Part shown: positions 23,701 to 36,200 of the stretch, in pieces | Layout of the letters: each line of letters starts with the position of its first letter | Position numbering within the stretch: the first letter of the stretch is position 1 | Source: Rhizoclosmatium globosum | Lineage: Eukaryota; Chytridiomycota; Chytridiomycetes; Chytridiales; Chytriomycetaceae | Length of the DNA stretch: 64,000 nt | Assembly (NCBI GenBank): GCA_002104985.1 | Contig: MCGO01000053.1 | Location: forward strand, 124,001-188,000 | Direction: 5' to 3' | Position numbers and translations under genes: made by a program | The notes under the pieces: generated by a model | What the model was told of the DNA's origin: nothing | Seen by the model: the letters and a program-made list of their open reading frames with translations, nothing else | The model's database searches: none

Positions 23701-24616
23701 AGATAACGGACCGTGGAATCTCATATCTTGCGTACGGACTCACGAAGTTGAAGTCTTTGGACGTTAGTTACTGCGGACAGTTGAAAGGATTTGGGTTTAT
23801 TGATCATCGTTGGTCAAACCTGAAGTCTCTGAATTTGACGCACTGTAAACAAATCGGGACGAGCAGTTGGAAAAGATTCTGGCACAAGCTTCTGAAATCG
23901 AACATATTAAGATGCGAAGATGCATTCGGTTGACTGATTTTGGTGTCTTCTTGGTTATTCGTCATTGCAGGTACATCATGAAATTTCAAATATACAGTTT
24001 CCTAACAAAAACAATACAGAAAAATATCAAGTATCGATTTATCCGATTGCGACCACGTCTCTGACAAGTGTCTAAAATGGATAGCCTCCTCGCCCTCCAA
24101 ACTCAGCGACCTCCGTCTCTCCTTCTGCACACGAATCACAAACGCAGGTCTCTACGACCTTTCCCTCGGAAACCACACCTTTGAACACCTAGACTTGAGC
24201 CACTGCCAACAAATTACAGACGCAGCCATTGTATTCTTCTCCGAGACGATTAAACACCTGCGTCACCTCAGTTTACGTCGATGCCGTAAAGTGACAGATG
24301 GAATTGCAAGCTATTTGGCGAAAAACGCGACTAAGCTGCGGTATGTCGATTTGACGGGATGTCCACAAGTTACAGCGACGGCGAAGAAGGTGTGATGCAT
24401 GGATTGCCGGGAATCACTGTGATGATTGATATTCCGCGAGAAGCGAGGGGTTGCAAGAGTCCGGAGGAGGCTGGTAAAGCTAGAGCGACGGAAATGTTGA
24501 TTACTCAGGTGTACACAAGTGGACCGAAAGATATGGGTAAAAGTGCGCTGAAGAAGAAAGACAAAAAGAAAGAAGGTGATAAAAAGGGTCGAAAGAAGTC
24601 AGTTCAAGTGGATTAG
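20736..24616 (+). CDS. Four cyclic-nucleotide-binding domains plus F-box and leucine-rich repeats
   Basis: Four CNB domains lie in tandem, with phosphate-binding cassettes near 21120 (FFGEIGVLFSVPR), 21670 (FFGEVGIFLEVKRIA), 22180 (FFGEVALFYVINRTA) and 22690 (FFGEVGLLRGIARTA). All keep the ribose-contacting Glu and phosphate-contacting Arg. Short phase-0 introns separate the domains. A Ser/Lys linker (about 22850-23370) leads to an F-box whose first part (IYDVPQEL) sits in the upstream frame and whose remainder (LQYLDPYDRTRLRQVSQKF) sits in the next frame, then AMN1-type leucine-rich repeats (such as LDLSHCQQITDAAI, LSLRRCRKVTDGI) to about 24390 and a Lys-rich tail. The apparent stop at 23416-23418 falls inside the F-box and there is no intergenic gap, so I treat this as one gene. 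Frame corrections are needed at about 20882, 21333, 22812, 23003, 23407-23420, 23570, 23857 and 24390. Two overlapping genes remain possible. Confidence 0.75.
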
Positions 24617-24798
24617 ATTACTGCCTCCCTCTACTTGAAGTCAATGCGGGAGCTTTTTTTCTTTACGTTTAGTGTTTGTCGTTTTAAATTTTCTATAACT
24701 CTGTTACTTATTATGATTTGTCGTTGGGTTGTTGACAGCAAATACAATTCGAATCCGAAAAATCTATTCTCACAGTCTCAACATACAGTAACTCACTT

Positions 24799-26747
24799 TC
24801 AGGCGCGTTCTTTTCCCTTTCCATCATCTTCAGGCATCAGCTCCATTACTTGTGTCAATCGTACACTCAAGCCTGCCAGCTGCTCCTGGATCTTTGAATC
24901 TCTTTTAACCGAGCTGCCACATGTTCTCTTGTTCTCCCCTCCAAAGCTCGCAGTTCGCTGTCTGAATAGCCGCTCAGTTGAGGCAGCGGGGTTGGTGTCA
25001 CTGTAGAGAAAATAAACACGTTGATAAAGGAGGATCGACGTTTCACATACCTTGGTCCCTGCCAGCGGTGTGAGAGTGAATGAATATTTGGGTTGACTTG
25101 AGGATGGGTAGTTAGTTGCTGTAAGACTGATTGGGAGTCACTGGCAAAGCAGAGCTCGAAGCTTCGCGTGAAACTGGCGGGTAAGGAGTGGAAGTTGAAG
25201 AGTTCCCAACGTCTGGAAGAGTCGCGGGAACAATAGCGGGAGTAACAGTTCCCGAAGCGGCCGCCTGCTGTTGCTGGTGCTGCTGTTGTTGCTGCAACAT
25301 ATTCCCCAAATGCTGTTGGTGTTGCTGCAACAGCGCCTGTAACGCCTGAATCGTAGGATCCGCAACAGCTGCCGCCGCAGGAGCAGCAGCAGCCGCCGGT
25401 GCAACAGGTGCAAGAACCGATCTTCGACAAGTCGGACAACTCTGCTGCCGTTCCAACCAACTCCTCAAACAGTTCAAATGGAAAATATGGCCACACCCAA
25501 GTTTCTTTGCGACATTGGTTCTCTGGCCTGCCGCTAAATTCGCGTCTCTCGCGAGAACGGTGGATGCAACCATTTCTTCGCGACAGATGATGCAGACGCG
25601 GTCTGTTGCTGCGAGTTCTTCTTCGGTGGCGTCTGGGTAACGTTCGTTCATGTTTCGTGTTGCACGGTGGTATTGCACGAGGTCTTTGCATCGTTGGACG
25701 AAGGATCTGATGATCATATAGAGGTCTCGGACGATGTGGAGAGGGAATCCGTAGTAGTGCATGATAATTGCAAAGAAGGCAAGATATGTGATGAGTTTGA
25801 ATAAGTCTAAATCCCGTTGATACAGTTATAAGAGATCGAAAAGAGAGGAAATCATGCATACCAACGACGAGCTCAGAGTAGAAAATCCACATTGACTTGC
25901 GTTCCCATGGATTTTGTCTGTTTAGATCAATCGTGTGCAACACATATTTCATCATGGCTAAAACAATCGAATAGATCATGATTGCATTCTATCGGAGCGG
26001 TTAAGCGGGCAATCTTCACACTAAAGGTGGTTGGTACATCTTACCTCAAACCCAAATATCAGCATCATACTTGGACCCTTTCTCGTAGTGTAGTCTGCCG
26101 CATAGACTAACACTCCCAAATCAATTCCAACCATCAGAAGCATAATAGTCCACATCTTAACGTGGAACATTCTTGTGGGTGGATTCGCCGCTTGTTCCAT
26201 CTAAAGCAGATATCAGCATTACCGCCACGAATCAACGAAAAGATATGACAACTCACAAAGTCAACTCTATCCATAATGAGCCAGTGGAAGATCTTGACCA
26301 CTAAGAGGAACCCAAACAAGACCAGATATTTCACATCAAACTGGTCACGGAACAACGTCATTGCCAGACACGTTTCAGTAACAGCAAACCAAGAGCGTTC
26401 ATAAAGATGCTGAAAGGAGAAGAAGAGGTTGGTACACAGCGCAAGGGGATGTCTACCCCTCCTCCGAACACAACACACCTCCACTTCAATAGCCTCAACC
26501 GTCCAAAGAACACCTTCTGCATAATCCTGCCAACAAATATCGATAGAAACAGGAAGAAGTTGAGGAGGATCTGAATCTTCATTAGATACACTAACGAGAC
26601 ACAAACTAAACTCACCATCAATGAAGACGACGATCGCGTCAAGTGAATACAAGTTGCATAGAAGTTTGCTCTTGCCGTCCATGCGGAAGAAACGGCGGAA
26701 ACAGCGAGGCCGACTGAAATGACGCCGTATGTTTGCAATCGAGACAT
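24799..26747 (-). CDS. HRD1: HRD1/synoviolin-type RING-H2 E3 ubiquitin ligase of ER-associated degradation
   Basis: Multispanning ER membrane ligase that exports and ubiquitinates misfolded proteins. The N-terminal half has several hydrophobic segments and the family signature LYERSWFAVTETCLAM followed by TLFRDQFDVKYLVLFGFLL, then MEQAANPPTRMFHVKM and a later HIVRDLYMIIRSFVQR. The RING-H2 finger reads CIICREEM, then CGHIFHLNCLRSWL and CPTC. An Ala/Gln-rich cytosolic tail with poly-Gln (about 25265-25330) follows, then GYSDSELRALEGRTREHVAARL, close to the conserved C-terminal element. Several introns of 40-70 bp. Frame corrections by one base at 26491 (G run on the coding strand), 25133-25135 (C3) and 24893-24895 (A3), the last giving a stop at 24799-24801. 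Divergent from the RBJ-like gene. Confidence 0.92.
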
Positions 26748-26962
26748 TTTTTGTTCCGTGGCAAAACGGTTGTTCAAATTCAACTCGAATGGATCGCGAG
26801 CCTGGTCATGTACTGTAGCTTTATTCGTATTTGTTGTTTATTGATGATGTTTTGGTTTAGTTGGGACGGGAGGTGCAAACTGTCAGTAGCGCTCTTCGCA
26901 TCAAAATTCTGAGTATGGTATATAAACTCAACTCCGCGAAGCATAGAATCGACACTATACAA

Positions 26963-27806
26963 ATGCGATAAATTAATAGGGAGAAGCTTTCACGGGGAAA
27001 AGCTGTCTGATCAAGCGGTATTGCGAGTCACGAGTATGCATATTATTCCCATCACTACATTGCAATCTGATATTCTACAACTCCCACAGTTTGTTCCTGA
27101 ATATATCAGTACGATCGGAATCGATTACGGTGTCAAAACACTCAATTTAGAAGATGGAACGGAGGGTGAGTGTTTTGGGTGTGAAGCGAATATCATTGAA
27201 TCTAACATACAACTCTCACCATACTTCCAGTCAAAGTCAACTTTTGGGATGTCGGTGAGTGGCTCTCGATTGTTTCTGTCTGTCGAATAACGCTTTTCGC
27301 ATTCGTTTCAAAGCTGGAGATCCAGTTTACTTTGAAGTACGAAACGAGTTTTACAAGGATACACATGGAGTTTGTTTCATTTCATTTTCTTAATGGCTCC
27401 CATGACTGAATTCTTGGGTTTAGGCAATACTCCTGTTTGACACAACATCCCGAAAGTCATTCGAAGCTCTGGAGAAATGGGTAGAGGAACTCATGACGTT
27501 TTACACGAGTGAAGTGGCTATTTTCTTGGTTGCCAACAAGGTATAGCTGGCATTTGTAAAGTTTAGTTTTCTCTAGTGAACCGTTTATAGATTGATATTG
27601 CTCCACGAGTCATCAGCACGAAAGAAGGAAAGAATTACGCCGAAAAGATGGATTTCGCGTGAGTTCTTTGCGTGATGGAATTCGTTGTAATCAAGAAAAT
27701 CCACAGGTACTACGAAACAAGTGCATTAACGGGAGAAGGCGTGCAGGAAATGTTTGGAGATCTATTTGCAAAAGTGTTACGAAACATTGGTGAACAACAA
27801 GGATAA
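26963..27806 (+). CDS. RBJ/DNAJC27-type Rab-like small GTPase (no J domain)
   Basis: Small GTPase closest to the GTPase part of RBJ (DNAJC27), a family typical of flagellated eukaryotes. Visible elements: P-loop GKSCLIKRYCES (about 26990), STIGIDYGVKTLN (switch I, 27115), VKVNFWDVGDPVYFEVRNEF split by introns (switch II region, with DVGD where classical Rabs have DTAG), AILLFDTT, NKID split over a junction, and YYETSALTGEGVQEMF. Five or so short introns. The stop is at 27804-27806 after GEQQG. No C-terminal prenylation cysteines and no J domain are present; the protein ends shortly after the GTPase fold. The start is uncertain: the frame before the P-loop is interrupted, and the ATG at 26963 would need a base correction at about 26978-26981. 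Confidence 0.8.
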
Positions 27807-27882
27807 ATTAAGAAAGTAGAACAAGGAGAAATCAATCAAGTTGTGTTTTTCTTCACCAACCAACAGACCAACTCCAACCAAA

Positions 27883-29233
<1,351 letters not shown>

Positions 29234-29484
29234 TTTGGTGATTCGGTGACGGAGTCGTGGAGAGTTAGATGATATTTCACGTTGGTGCGTTAAGGGCGTG
29301 TGGTTACTTCGAAATGTAACTTATTCATGTGGTTATGGGGTTCTTGTTGTGTTTTTCATTTCGTTTTTATATCTTTTTTGTTTTATTTTGCTTTGCTTTA
29401 AATTGGAGTATATTGAGTTACTACTATGTTCTATATCGCAATATGAGAGAGTGACAATTCTTCTCTTCTGTCAAAACTAACAAG

Positions 29485-31329
29485 ATGCTCTCGTCGCGCG
29501 GCTCATCGGACAACCAGGCACCACCGCCGCCACGCACAAGTTCGAAGCACCGCCGCGCCGAGTCGCCGCCCGAATCGCTTGGCTTTGCCGTGGACGCAGC
29601 CACTGCGAATTCGAACATTGTCGCGTTTGCCGCCGCCGCCGATCCAGGAAGCGCCTCAACGTCGCCGCGCCGTTCGGACGAAAAGCCGCGCATGTCCGAA
29701 CGACGCGGCGGTGGTGGCGGTGGCGGTGGCGACAGAGAACGAGAAAGCAGAGACTCAAAGTCACGTGGCCGCGATCGCGATCGAAGCAGAGACCACCTCG
29801 CTGACTCAACCACCGCAACGGACCTGCTCCTAAAAGACTCAAAGTCAACCCCTTCCGTCCTCTTCAACATTTCAAAAAAGGAATCATTGACTCCAAACAA
29901 CGGCTTGAAGACTCTCCAACGACGACTCAGGAACGGGTTCAAGATTGGCCTTAATAAGGATGAAATGAACATGTCTAAATTGAGTGACACGTCGCTTTTG
30001 ATTTTCGGGGCTCCTCGTGAAAAGTTTAGTATGTCCGAGTTTGGCGCTTTGAAGACGTTTTTGGAGCGCGGTGGATCTATCTTGTATCTGTCGGGTGAAG
30101 GTGGAGAGTCAGAGTATAACACCAACTTTAATTATTTGTTGGAAGAGTATGGGATGGTTGTGAATCCAGGTATGCTCGTTTTTATTTTGCCCCTACTAAC
30201 CCATCCCAACCAAAATAGACTGCGTCACACGAACAGTATTCTACAAATACTTTCACCCAAAGGAAGTGTTTGTTTCAAACGGAATCCTGAACCGCGAAAT
30301 TAACCGTGCAGCTGGAAAAAAAGCTCCTCTGACTGCTTCTGCCAAGCAAGGTGGAATTGTGGGGGGAGGTGGAGATCATCATGACCACAAGAACCATACG
30401 GGATTAACATTTGTGTATCCGTACGGAGCGACTCTGACTGTCCAGAAACCTTCTGTGCCGCTGTTGTCAACCGGGACTGTGTCGTACCCACTCAACAGAC
30501 CAATTGCAGCCGCTTACATTAGTCCGGTAAGATATTCATTCTATGGAAAATCTGTATTTTGCCACTTACCACTTGCCACCTCCACCAATTCCACAGAAAC
30601 AAAAGGGAAAAATCGTCGTGATCGGCTCCGGCCTCATGTTCTCTGACGCCTACATTGAAAAAGAAGAAAATGCCAAACTTCTCGACGTTCTCATCAATCT
30701 CCTGACAACCCACGACAAAGTAATCCTCAACCCCATCGACTCAACGAACCAGACGTCTCAGACTACCATTACCTTCCCGACACCCCGAAACTATCCGAGA
30801 ACCTCCGCTGCTGCCTCCTCGAGAGTGAAGACGTCCCTAAAGATTTCACAACACTCTTTGACGTCAAGTTGTTTGGGTTCGATACAGGCCTGGTTCCAGA
30901 TGCTGTACATTGTATGGAGAGTTGCGGTTGAAACAGGAACCTTTGAGTTTGATTCAGCCTCAGGTATGAAGAGTTTGTTATCTAAAAAAAAGCGTATTCA
31001 AAGGTACTAAACTTCAAATATTAAAAAATATATAGTTTGAAACCCCACTTCCACCACTCCAACCCGCCGTCTTCCCACCAGCGCTACGCGAACTCCCACC
31101 TCCAGCTCTAGACCTCTTCGACCTCGACGAGCATTTCGCTTCTGAACGCGTGCGTCTCGCGCAACTGACCAACAAATGCAACGATGATGACTTGGAATAC
31201 TATATCCGCGAGTGTGGCGAGATCCTTGGTGTAAACGAAAAACTCCCGGAAGGTGAACGGAGCGCGCGGAACGTGCTTGAGCATGTGTTTGCAAGTATTG
31301 TGAATTGGAAAAAGTTGAATCAAATGTGA
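29485..31329 (+). CDS. IFT52: Intraflagellar transport protein 52 (IFT-B core)
   Basis: Core subunit of intraflagellar transport complex B, needed to build the flagellum. After an unusual N-terminal extension of about 130 residues (Ser/Pro/Arg/Gly-rich, disordered), the conserved GIFT domain begins: VLFNISKKESLTPNNGLKTL, FGAPREKFSMSEF, GEGGESEYNTNFNYLLEEYG, then KYFHPKEVFVSNGILNREIN and TFVYPYGATL. The C-terminal helices read LDEHFASERVRLAQLTNKC and DLEYYIRECGEILGV, ending NWKKLNQM. Introns at about 30171-30218, 30529-30597 and 30964-31035. Two single-base gaps (30749-30750 and 30928-30929) disturb the third exon. Its presence shows the organism makes, or recently made, flagellated zoospores. 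Confidence 0.95.
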
Positions 31330-31880
31330 TACGAAAAAAATATTTATATCGTTTTATGAGCGTGTTTTTAGTTCATTTAGTGTACGTTTCTGCATTCATT
31401 GCCAGTCAGGTTATGGTTGAGGAGGCGAATCATATGACCGATGAACTAGCCCCGTTTTGGGATTGTCCTCTTCGATTACCCATTTACCACCATTTACCTA
31501 CGCGGAAGGCATTTCGCTCGCATTTTCGTAACCCATCAACTTCGCTTCCTCGGTCAATACAACGAGATAAAACATGACGGAGAAAAACACAGACCAAAGT
31601 GTGTGCAACGAACTCACTAAAATCATCATATTCTTATGAGAAAGCTTTGGAGAGAACATCGCCATCGTTTACCTCAAGCCGCTTGATTAAATGATAACGT
31701 TTCCATTTTTAATGAAACCCTAATCAGTATAAACCCCTATACACAAGAAATCAATTGATATGGGAAGACTTCAGCTGCAGCATTTGCATTATCAAGAAGT
31801 GAAGTGAAAAGTCTTTTCCTGTCTCGATCCAAGTTCGGAGAATATAAATTTCAACACATTCCACCAAAAGTAACCGAAAA
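31330..31880. other. Intergenic region after IFT52
   Basis: About 550 bp between IFT52 and the next predicted gene. Short open stretches exist but none has a start, splice structure or similarity that I can support. It should hold the IFT52 3' UTR and the promoter of the next gene. Confidence 0.4.
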
Positions 31881-33872
31881 ATGCAATTCTTTGTCCGCCA
31901 GAAGTACCATCACGGCAACCCGGAACTGCGTATGCATGGAACACTAACTGTCAGATTTGATGTCGAGGAGGTGAGCTGAGTGATGAGCAACGAACCGTGT
32001 CCACACTGCATCCAAACCCTTCAACCTCTGTGTTTCCCATTCTGCCTGGAATGACAACTCAGCACAAGATCATCAACGAATTAAAGTGGAGGATGAGTTG
32101 CGATTCGCTGGATGCGCATTGGCATTTGAATGTGGAGAAGTCATTTTTGACAGGATAGCGGAATTGTCAACCCGCCCATTAACGCCGATACTGAATGTAC
32201 TTCTTTCTTGATAGGTTGACATCTTTGTGGGAGTTATTATTCTATTTCTCGTCATCAAGTGTATCCATTCTGCATCCATCAAGTGGCGAGCTGATTTCAA
32301 GGTGTATTGGGGATGTCAAAATGAGGAAACCAAAGATAGCCTCGAATCTAAGCTTTTGGATGCGAAATTGACTATCTTGAAGATGGACACTATTAGTTTC
32401 AATGCGACTCTCATTTCCAAATCAAACATTGAGCACATCTACGTCCTTGAGAATCGGGTTTTGGTCCTACGGAGCTTGTTGACATCTGCCAAGGCCAAGT
32501 CGAATCTTCATGAGCGTATATGTGAAGTTGATGTAATTATGTTTCGGTTTTGGAATTGGTTGTTCTGAACTTTACATATCAGGTGTCTGTTCTTGGTGTA
32601 AAGTATGAAAATGCACAGAAACTTGCTGAGTATATCCCTCGCTACGAATCTCGCATAGATAAGCTCCATCGTCAAATTCAAGGATTCGTCGTGGAAAATC
32701 AACGCGTAAAGCGGTTGGCTGTCGGAATGGAACTGTTGATGAAATTTCAGTTCAACAGTTTAAAGTCTGATGTGAGATTATCATCTTTTCGCGCTATTTA
32801 CTAACTGGCGCATCTTTCTCAGAATACCTCTTTACTTTTCAAAATCAATCAAATCAACCAGATGAGTTTCAAAACCGACCCAGCACGCACAAAGATTGAA
32901 GTCGAGGTCAGTGAGGCTGTTCACTTAAAACATCACTAACTTGCGCAGAATATCGCATTACTCTCCAAAATTCACCACATGAGTTTCGAGGCCAAAGCGG
33001 CTCGCACGAAGTTTGAAGATGAGGTTAGTGGCATATTCTCAACAGGCATAATTCTAAACTTCATAGCAGTGCGACCGTTATCGTACAGCGTGTCGCGTTC
33101 TCTCTGGCAAACTTGCCGCGATGAAGCCGAATGTACTTCAAACCAAAGTTGGATTGGAAAACCCAAGTGTCATGGAACCAGTCATTCCCTCATTGTTTTT
33201 TGCAACTGCAGATCCCATCTGTTTGCCTGTATCACCTGCGGAAACCACGCACCCTTTGCCAGACCAAAGACCAAACTTTTGCTGTCCAACAACAAATCAA
33301 ATGTCCCTCCTCCTCTCCCAAAGCTGTACCCGAGCTGGCAACCGCTGTTTCACCAAATGTTGTCCCAGCCATGCACAGACTGCACCACAAAAAAACTCCC
33401 GATTCTCCATTGTTGATTGTCGCGGACCAAGTTGTTGTGAACAGCATTACAACTTCCATGCCCTCACCAACGGTTGTTCCTGCACCATCAGCAACTGAAA
33501 CAACCTTTGTTAAACACTCAACACCTCTTGTCATCGCCGAAACTGATGCCGCTACTACCAAGACTGAGCCTGTAAAAGTTACCAGTCCAATTATTCCCGA
33601 ACCAGTTGTGCCTTTGTGTGCCGCGAAAGTGATTGTGGTTGGATTTCCTTCGCCAATTGATGTCCCGATTCAGTCAGCTGCAACTCGGCGGAAGGTTCAC
33701 TTGAGGATGCAGAACTCTTGTTGTATGCCAGAACAGAGAGACCTAGAACCGCCCCACGAGCACAGCTACAACTTTCGTTGAAGCTTCAATCGAAGATGCA
33801 GAACTCTTGCTGTTTGTCAGAACGGAGGTACCACTTACCGGCCCCAAAACCAAATCACAAACTGTCGCATGA
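31881..33872 (+). CDS. Hypothetical coiled-coil/Cys-containing protein with small exons
   Basis: I do not recognise this gene. A start at 31881 gives MQFFVRQKYHHGNPELRMHG, followed by a donor at about 31971. From 32227 there is a hydrophobic stretch (GVIILFLVIKCI) or, in another frame, a splice-linked alternative. From 32310 on, helical, coiled-coil-like segments are joined by several 40-60 bp introns, including two similar small exons (TDPARTKIEVE and AKAARTKFEDE, near 32875 and 32990). A long Pro/Ser/Thr/Val-rich part (33120-33700) needs one frame change near 33280. Near the end a 31-residue unit containing S-L/I-EDAELLL repeats twice (33693 and 33785); the copies are 92 bp apart, one base short of in-frame. 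The stop TGA is at 33870-33872. The region could be two genes; boundaries are weak. Confidence 0.45.
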
Positions 33873-34026
33873 CATTCCGTTGTCTAATTGTTAATGTTGT
33901 GTACGGGTATGTCTGTTACGTTGGCAGTTCATTTTTTTGTTGTTGCAGTATTGTGGCACGTTATTGTGTTGCAACTGTTGTTTAGTATGTTTGCAGGTAT
34001 GTTTGAAGGGTTTGTTCTTTTTTTTG

Positions 34027-34123
34027 TTCGCTGATGGGACTATCACTGGTCTCCTATGCTTGTTGTGTTTAAGTCTCTTTTTTTGGCTGAAGGGAACCGT
34101 CACTGGTTGTCTACGCTTGTTGA
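34027..34123 (+). repeat. Imperfect 57 bp-period direct repeat in convergent 3' region
   Basis: Two copies of a roughly 40 bp segment, containing GGGAC/A-T/C-ATCACTGGT-like cores and ending GCTTGTTG, start about 57 bp apart. They lie between the convergent ends of the hypothetical gene and UBA3. The period is a multiple of three and a short open frame covers both copies on each strand, but there is no other support for coding. The remainder of 33873-34260 is T-rich 3' UTR-like sequence. Confidence 0.5.
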
Positions 34124-34260
34124 ATAAATCACGTGTTTGTTGCTGTTAATGTCTTTAATTTCATAAAACTGTAGGTCTAGCCACCAATTTGCAGTAATAT
34201 CAAAGGAATACATTTTTGAGTATAATTTTACTTGGCAGCTTTATTGAGCCTTAATATCAA

Positions 34261-35977
34261 TCACACAAACTTGACAACCAACTTCAACGAAAGCGGCAAA
34301 TTGGCATCAGTAACAACAATCTCCTCCCATCCATAACAAGCTCAACCACAAGCCTCTCCAAATTCGGTCTCGTCGCCTCCTCCAACGCCTTCGGACTCTG
34401 CATGTACAAACTCTTTCCAGTACTCCTCAAACTAGGCTTCTTGAGTTGTGTCCCTTGTCTCTCCAACAACGCGTCAACGAGGTCGCTTAGTTTCCAGGAC
34501 CGCGGGATAGAGATTTTCTGGGATTCTGTTCCGCAGACGGGACATTCGGGTTCTTTTCGAGTGCGAATGTGTGGGTGTAGATTCCGGCGTCGCCTGTGTA
34601 CATCATGTAGTTGTCGACGCTTGGCGCGCTGCTTGTTATGATTTTGAAGACTTCGTTTGCTGTTGCAGCTGTGGTGTATGTCAGGCTCTGTTCAATATAT
34701 GATGAATGTGGCTTACCAGCGACAATCGCATTCGTACTTGCAATAGCAGGGATAATGTTCTTGACGACTCCCATTGTAAGTGTTCTCGTCACACCTTTGA
34801 TTCCAAATTCGTTCGCTCGCGCAGTGGCCTGATCCAAGAGCCAAGAGATGTGGTCAGGGTCGTCGCCGTCAATCTTCTTGTCTGGGAACTCTTTGGGCCA
34901 TTGCAGGAGGGATGCGAATTGGATGCAATGTTCAGGGAGACGAGGGGTATTTGCGATTGTGCAGATCTGAGAGGAATTGAATTAGTTGGATAATGTGGAT
35001 GAGTAGGAGAGCTTACGGGGAAGTGACGGGTTTCGTTTGCATGTCCAGAGAGCATTCGTAGCAGGCAGTCTTTTTAGGAACAATGACACGAGATTGGCCC
35101 TTGAATCCTATTTGGGTAGGATAAGGGACTGTCATAGTAACGATCAATCAAAATCGAATCAAACCTTCCGTTCCACCGTCAACAATAGGAATAAATCCAG
35201 TCCCCTCTTCTTCATCATATAAACCAAGAATGGTGGCATTGATCCTTGGGTTGATTCAGCATAGTCCAACACAAGACACTATATATACCATCTTCGCGCC
35301 TCCACGCTATCCAGTCCACAAATGACGATTTGAAACTGCGAGTAATATTCTTCATCCTTGTCTTGGATCTTTCCGTAGTACGGGGTAACCACGCAGCCAG
35401 GGACACGCTTCATGATGAACTCAGCAGCCACCTCGGCCTTTGATTTACCGACGTCCTTGTACCTACACAACACACCGATCGATTAATTCCGCAGTAGAGA
35501 GTAGATAAATAAAGTCACCTGAACAAGAACTGCCTGTTCAGGTTAGAGACATCGATGGTATCCATGTCGATGACGTGCAAGTCCTTGAAGCCCAACAGCG
35601 CCAAGTTCTTGAGCAATTCGCAGCCAAGTCCGCCCGCGCCGACAACAAGAATCTTAACTGAGTCGCTGTGGACGACATCTCTGAGCTTTGTCGGTTCTCT
35701 GTTAAGAACCACCTTCTACACTAAACAACCAACACAACAAACCTCCTCAGACGCCTCAAACGACTCGGGCGCAAGTGGCCCGCCTCGCTCAACAAACACG
35801 TCGGAATGCCGCCATCGATTGGCCCAGTCAACTACTTCCGGTGTCCATTTTTGAACTACTTCTTTCAGAGGCTATTTGATCGCCTTTGCTCCGCTTTCCA
35901 CTCGGAACTTGTTCAATTCCACTTGATTCGATTGATTCGCTGTGCTCGCGTTTGAGGCCGGTCGACGGTTCACTCAT
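34261..35977 (-). CDS. UBA3: NEDD8-activating enzyme E1 catalytic subunit
   Basis: Catalytic partner of ULA1/APPBP1. It adenylates NEDD8/Rub1 and passes it to UBC12 for cullin modification. Start at 35977 ([15 protein letters not shown]). The adenylation domain has [19 protein letters not shown], the ThiF-family [17 protein letters not shown], and [10 protein letters not shown] followed across an intron by INATI, diagnostic of UBA3. The catalytic Cys lies in [14 protein letters not shown] (about 34970). Then come [14 protein letters not shown], a CPVCG zinc-binding pair and the ubiquitin-fold C-terminus ending SLKLVVKFV. Seven or so short introns. Single-base corrections are implied at about 35890, 35021, 34548-34550, and 34326-34328, the last moving the stop to 34261-34263. 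Divergent from the CNBD2-like cluster. Confidence 0.93.
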
Positions 35978-36200
35978 GGAAACGGCGGAAATGGCAAGTT
36001 TTGTGGTAAGCTGACTTGCCTTCCATCCATATCTCCTTCATTGCATTTCGCTGCTTTTTCAACAAGTAGGACCTAATAGTAAATCAATGAATGTGGTAAA
36101 TCTAGTCGTGTCTCTGGATTTACACAGTCAACTTCCGCTTCACTCAAGATTGCGAATCACAAACAATCAACCTTCTCTTCATCCACACACCACGCAAGTC

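Noticed and set aside
25260..25340. CRISPR-like or minisatellite repeat
   Set aside because: It is codon-level poly-Gln repetition in the HRD1 tail; similar Gln/Ala tracts occur in ArfGAP and EPL1. No spacer structure exists.
29424..30125. 233-codon open frame on the minus strand
   Set aside because: Antisense of the IFT52 N-terminus; poly-Pro arises from the poly-Gly codons of the sense strand.
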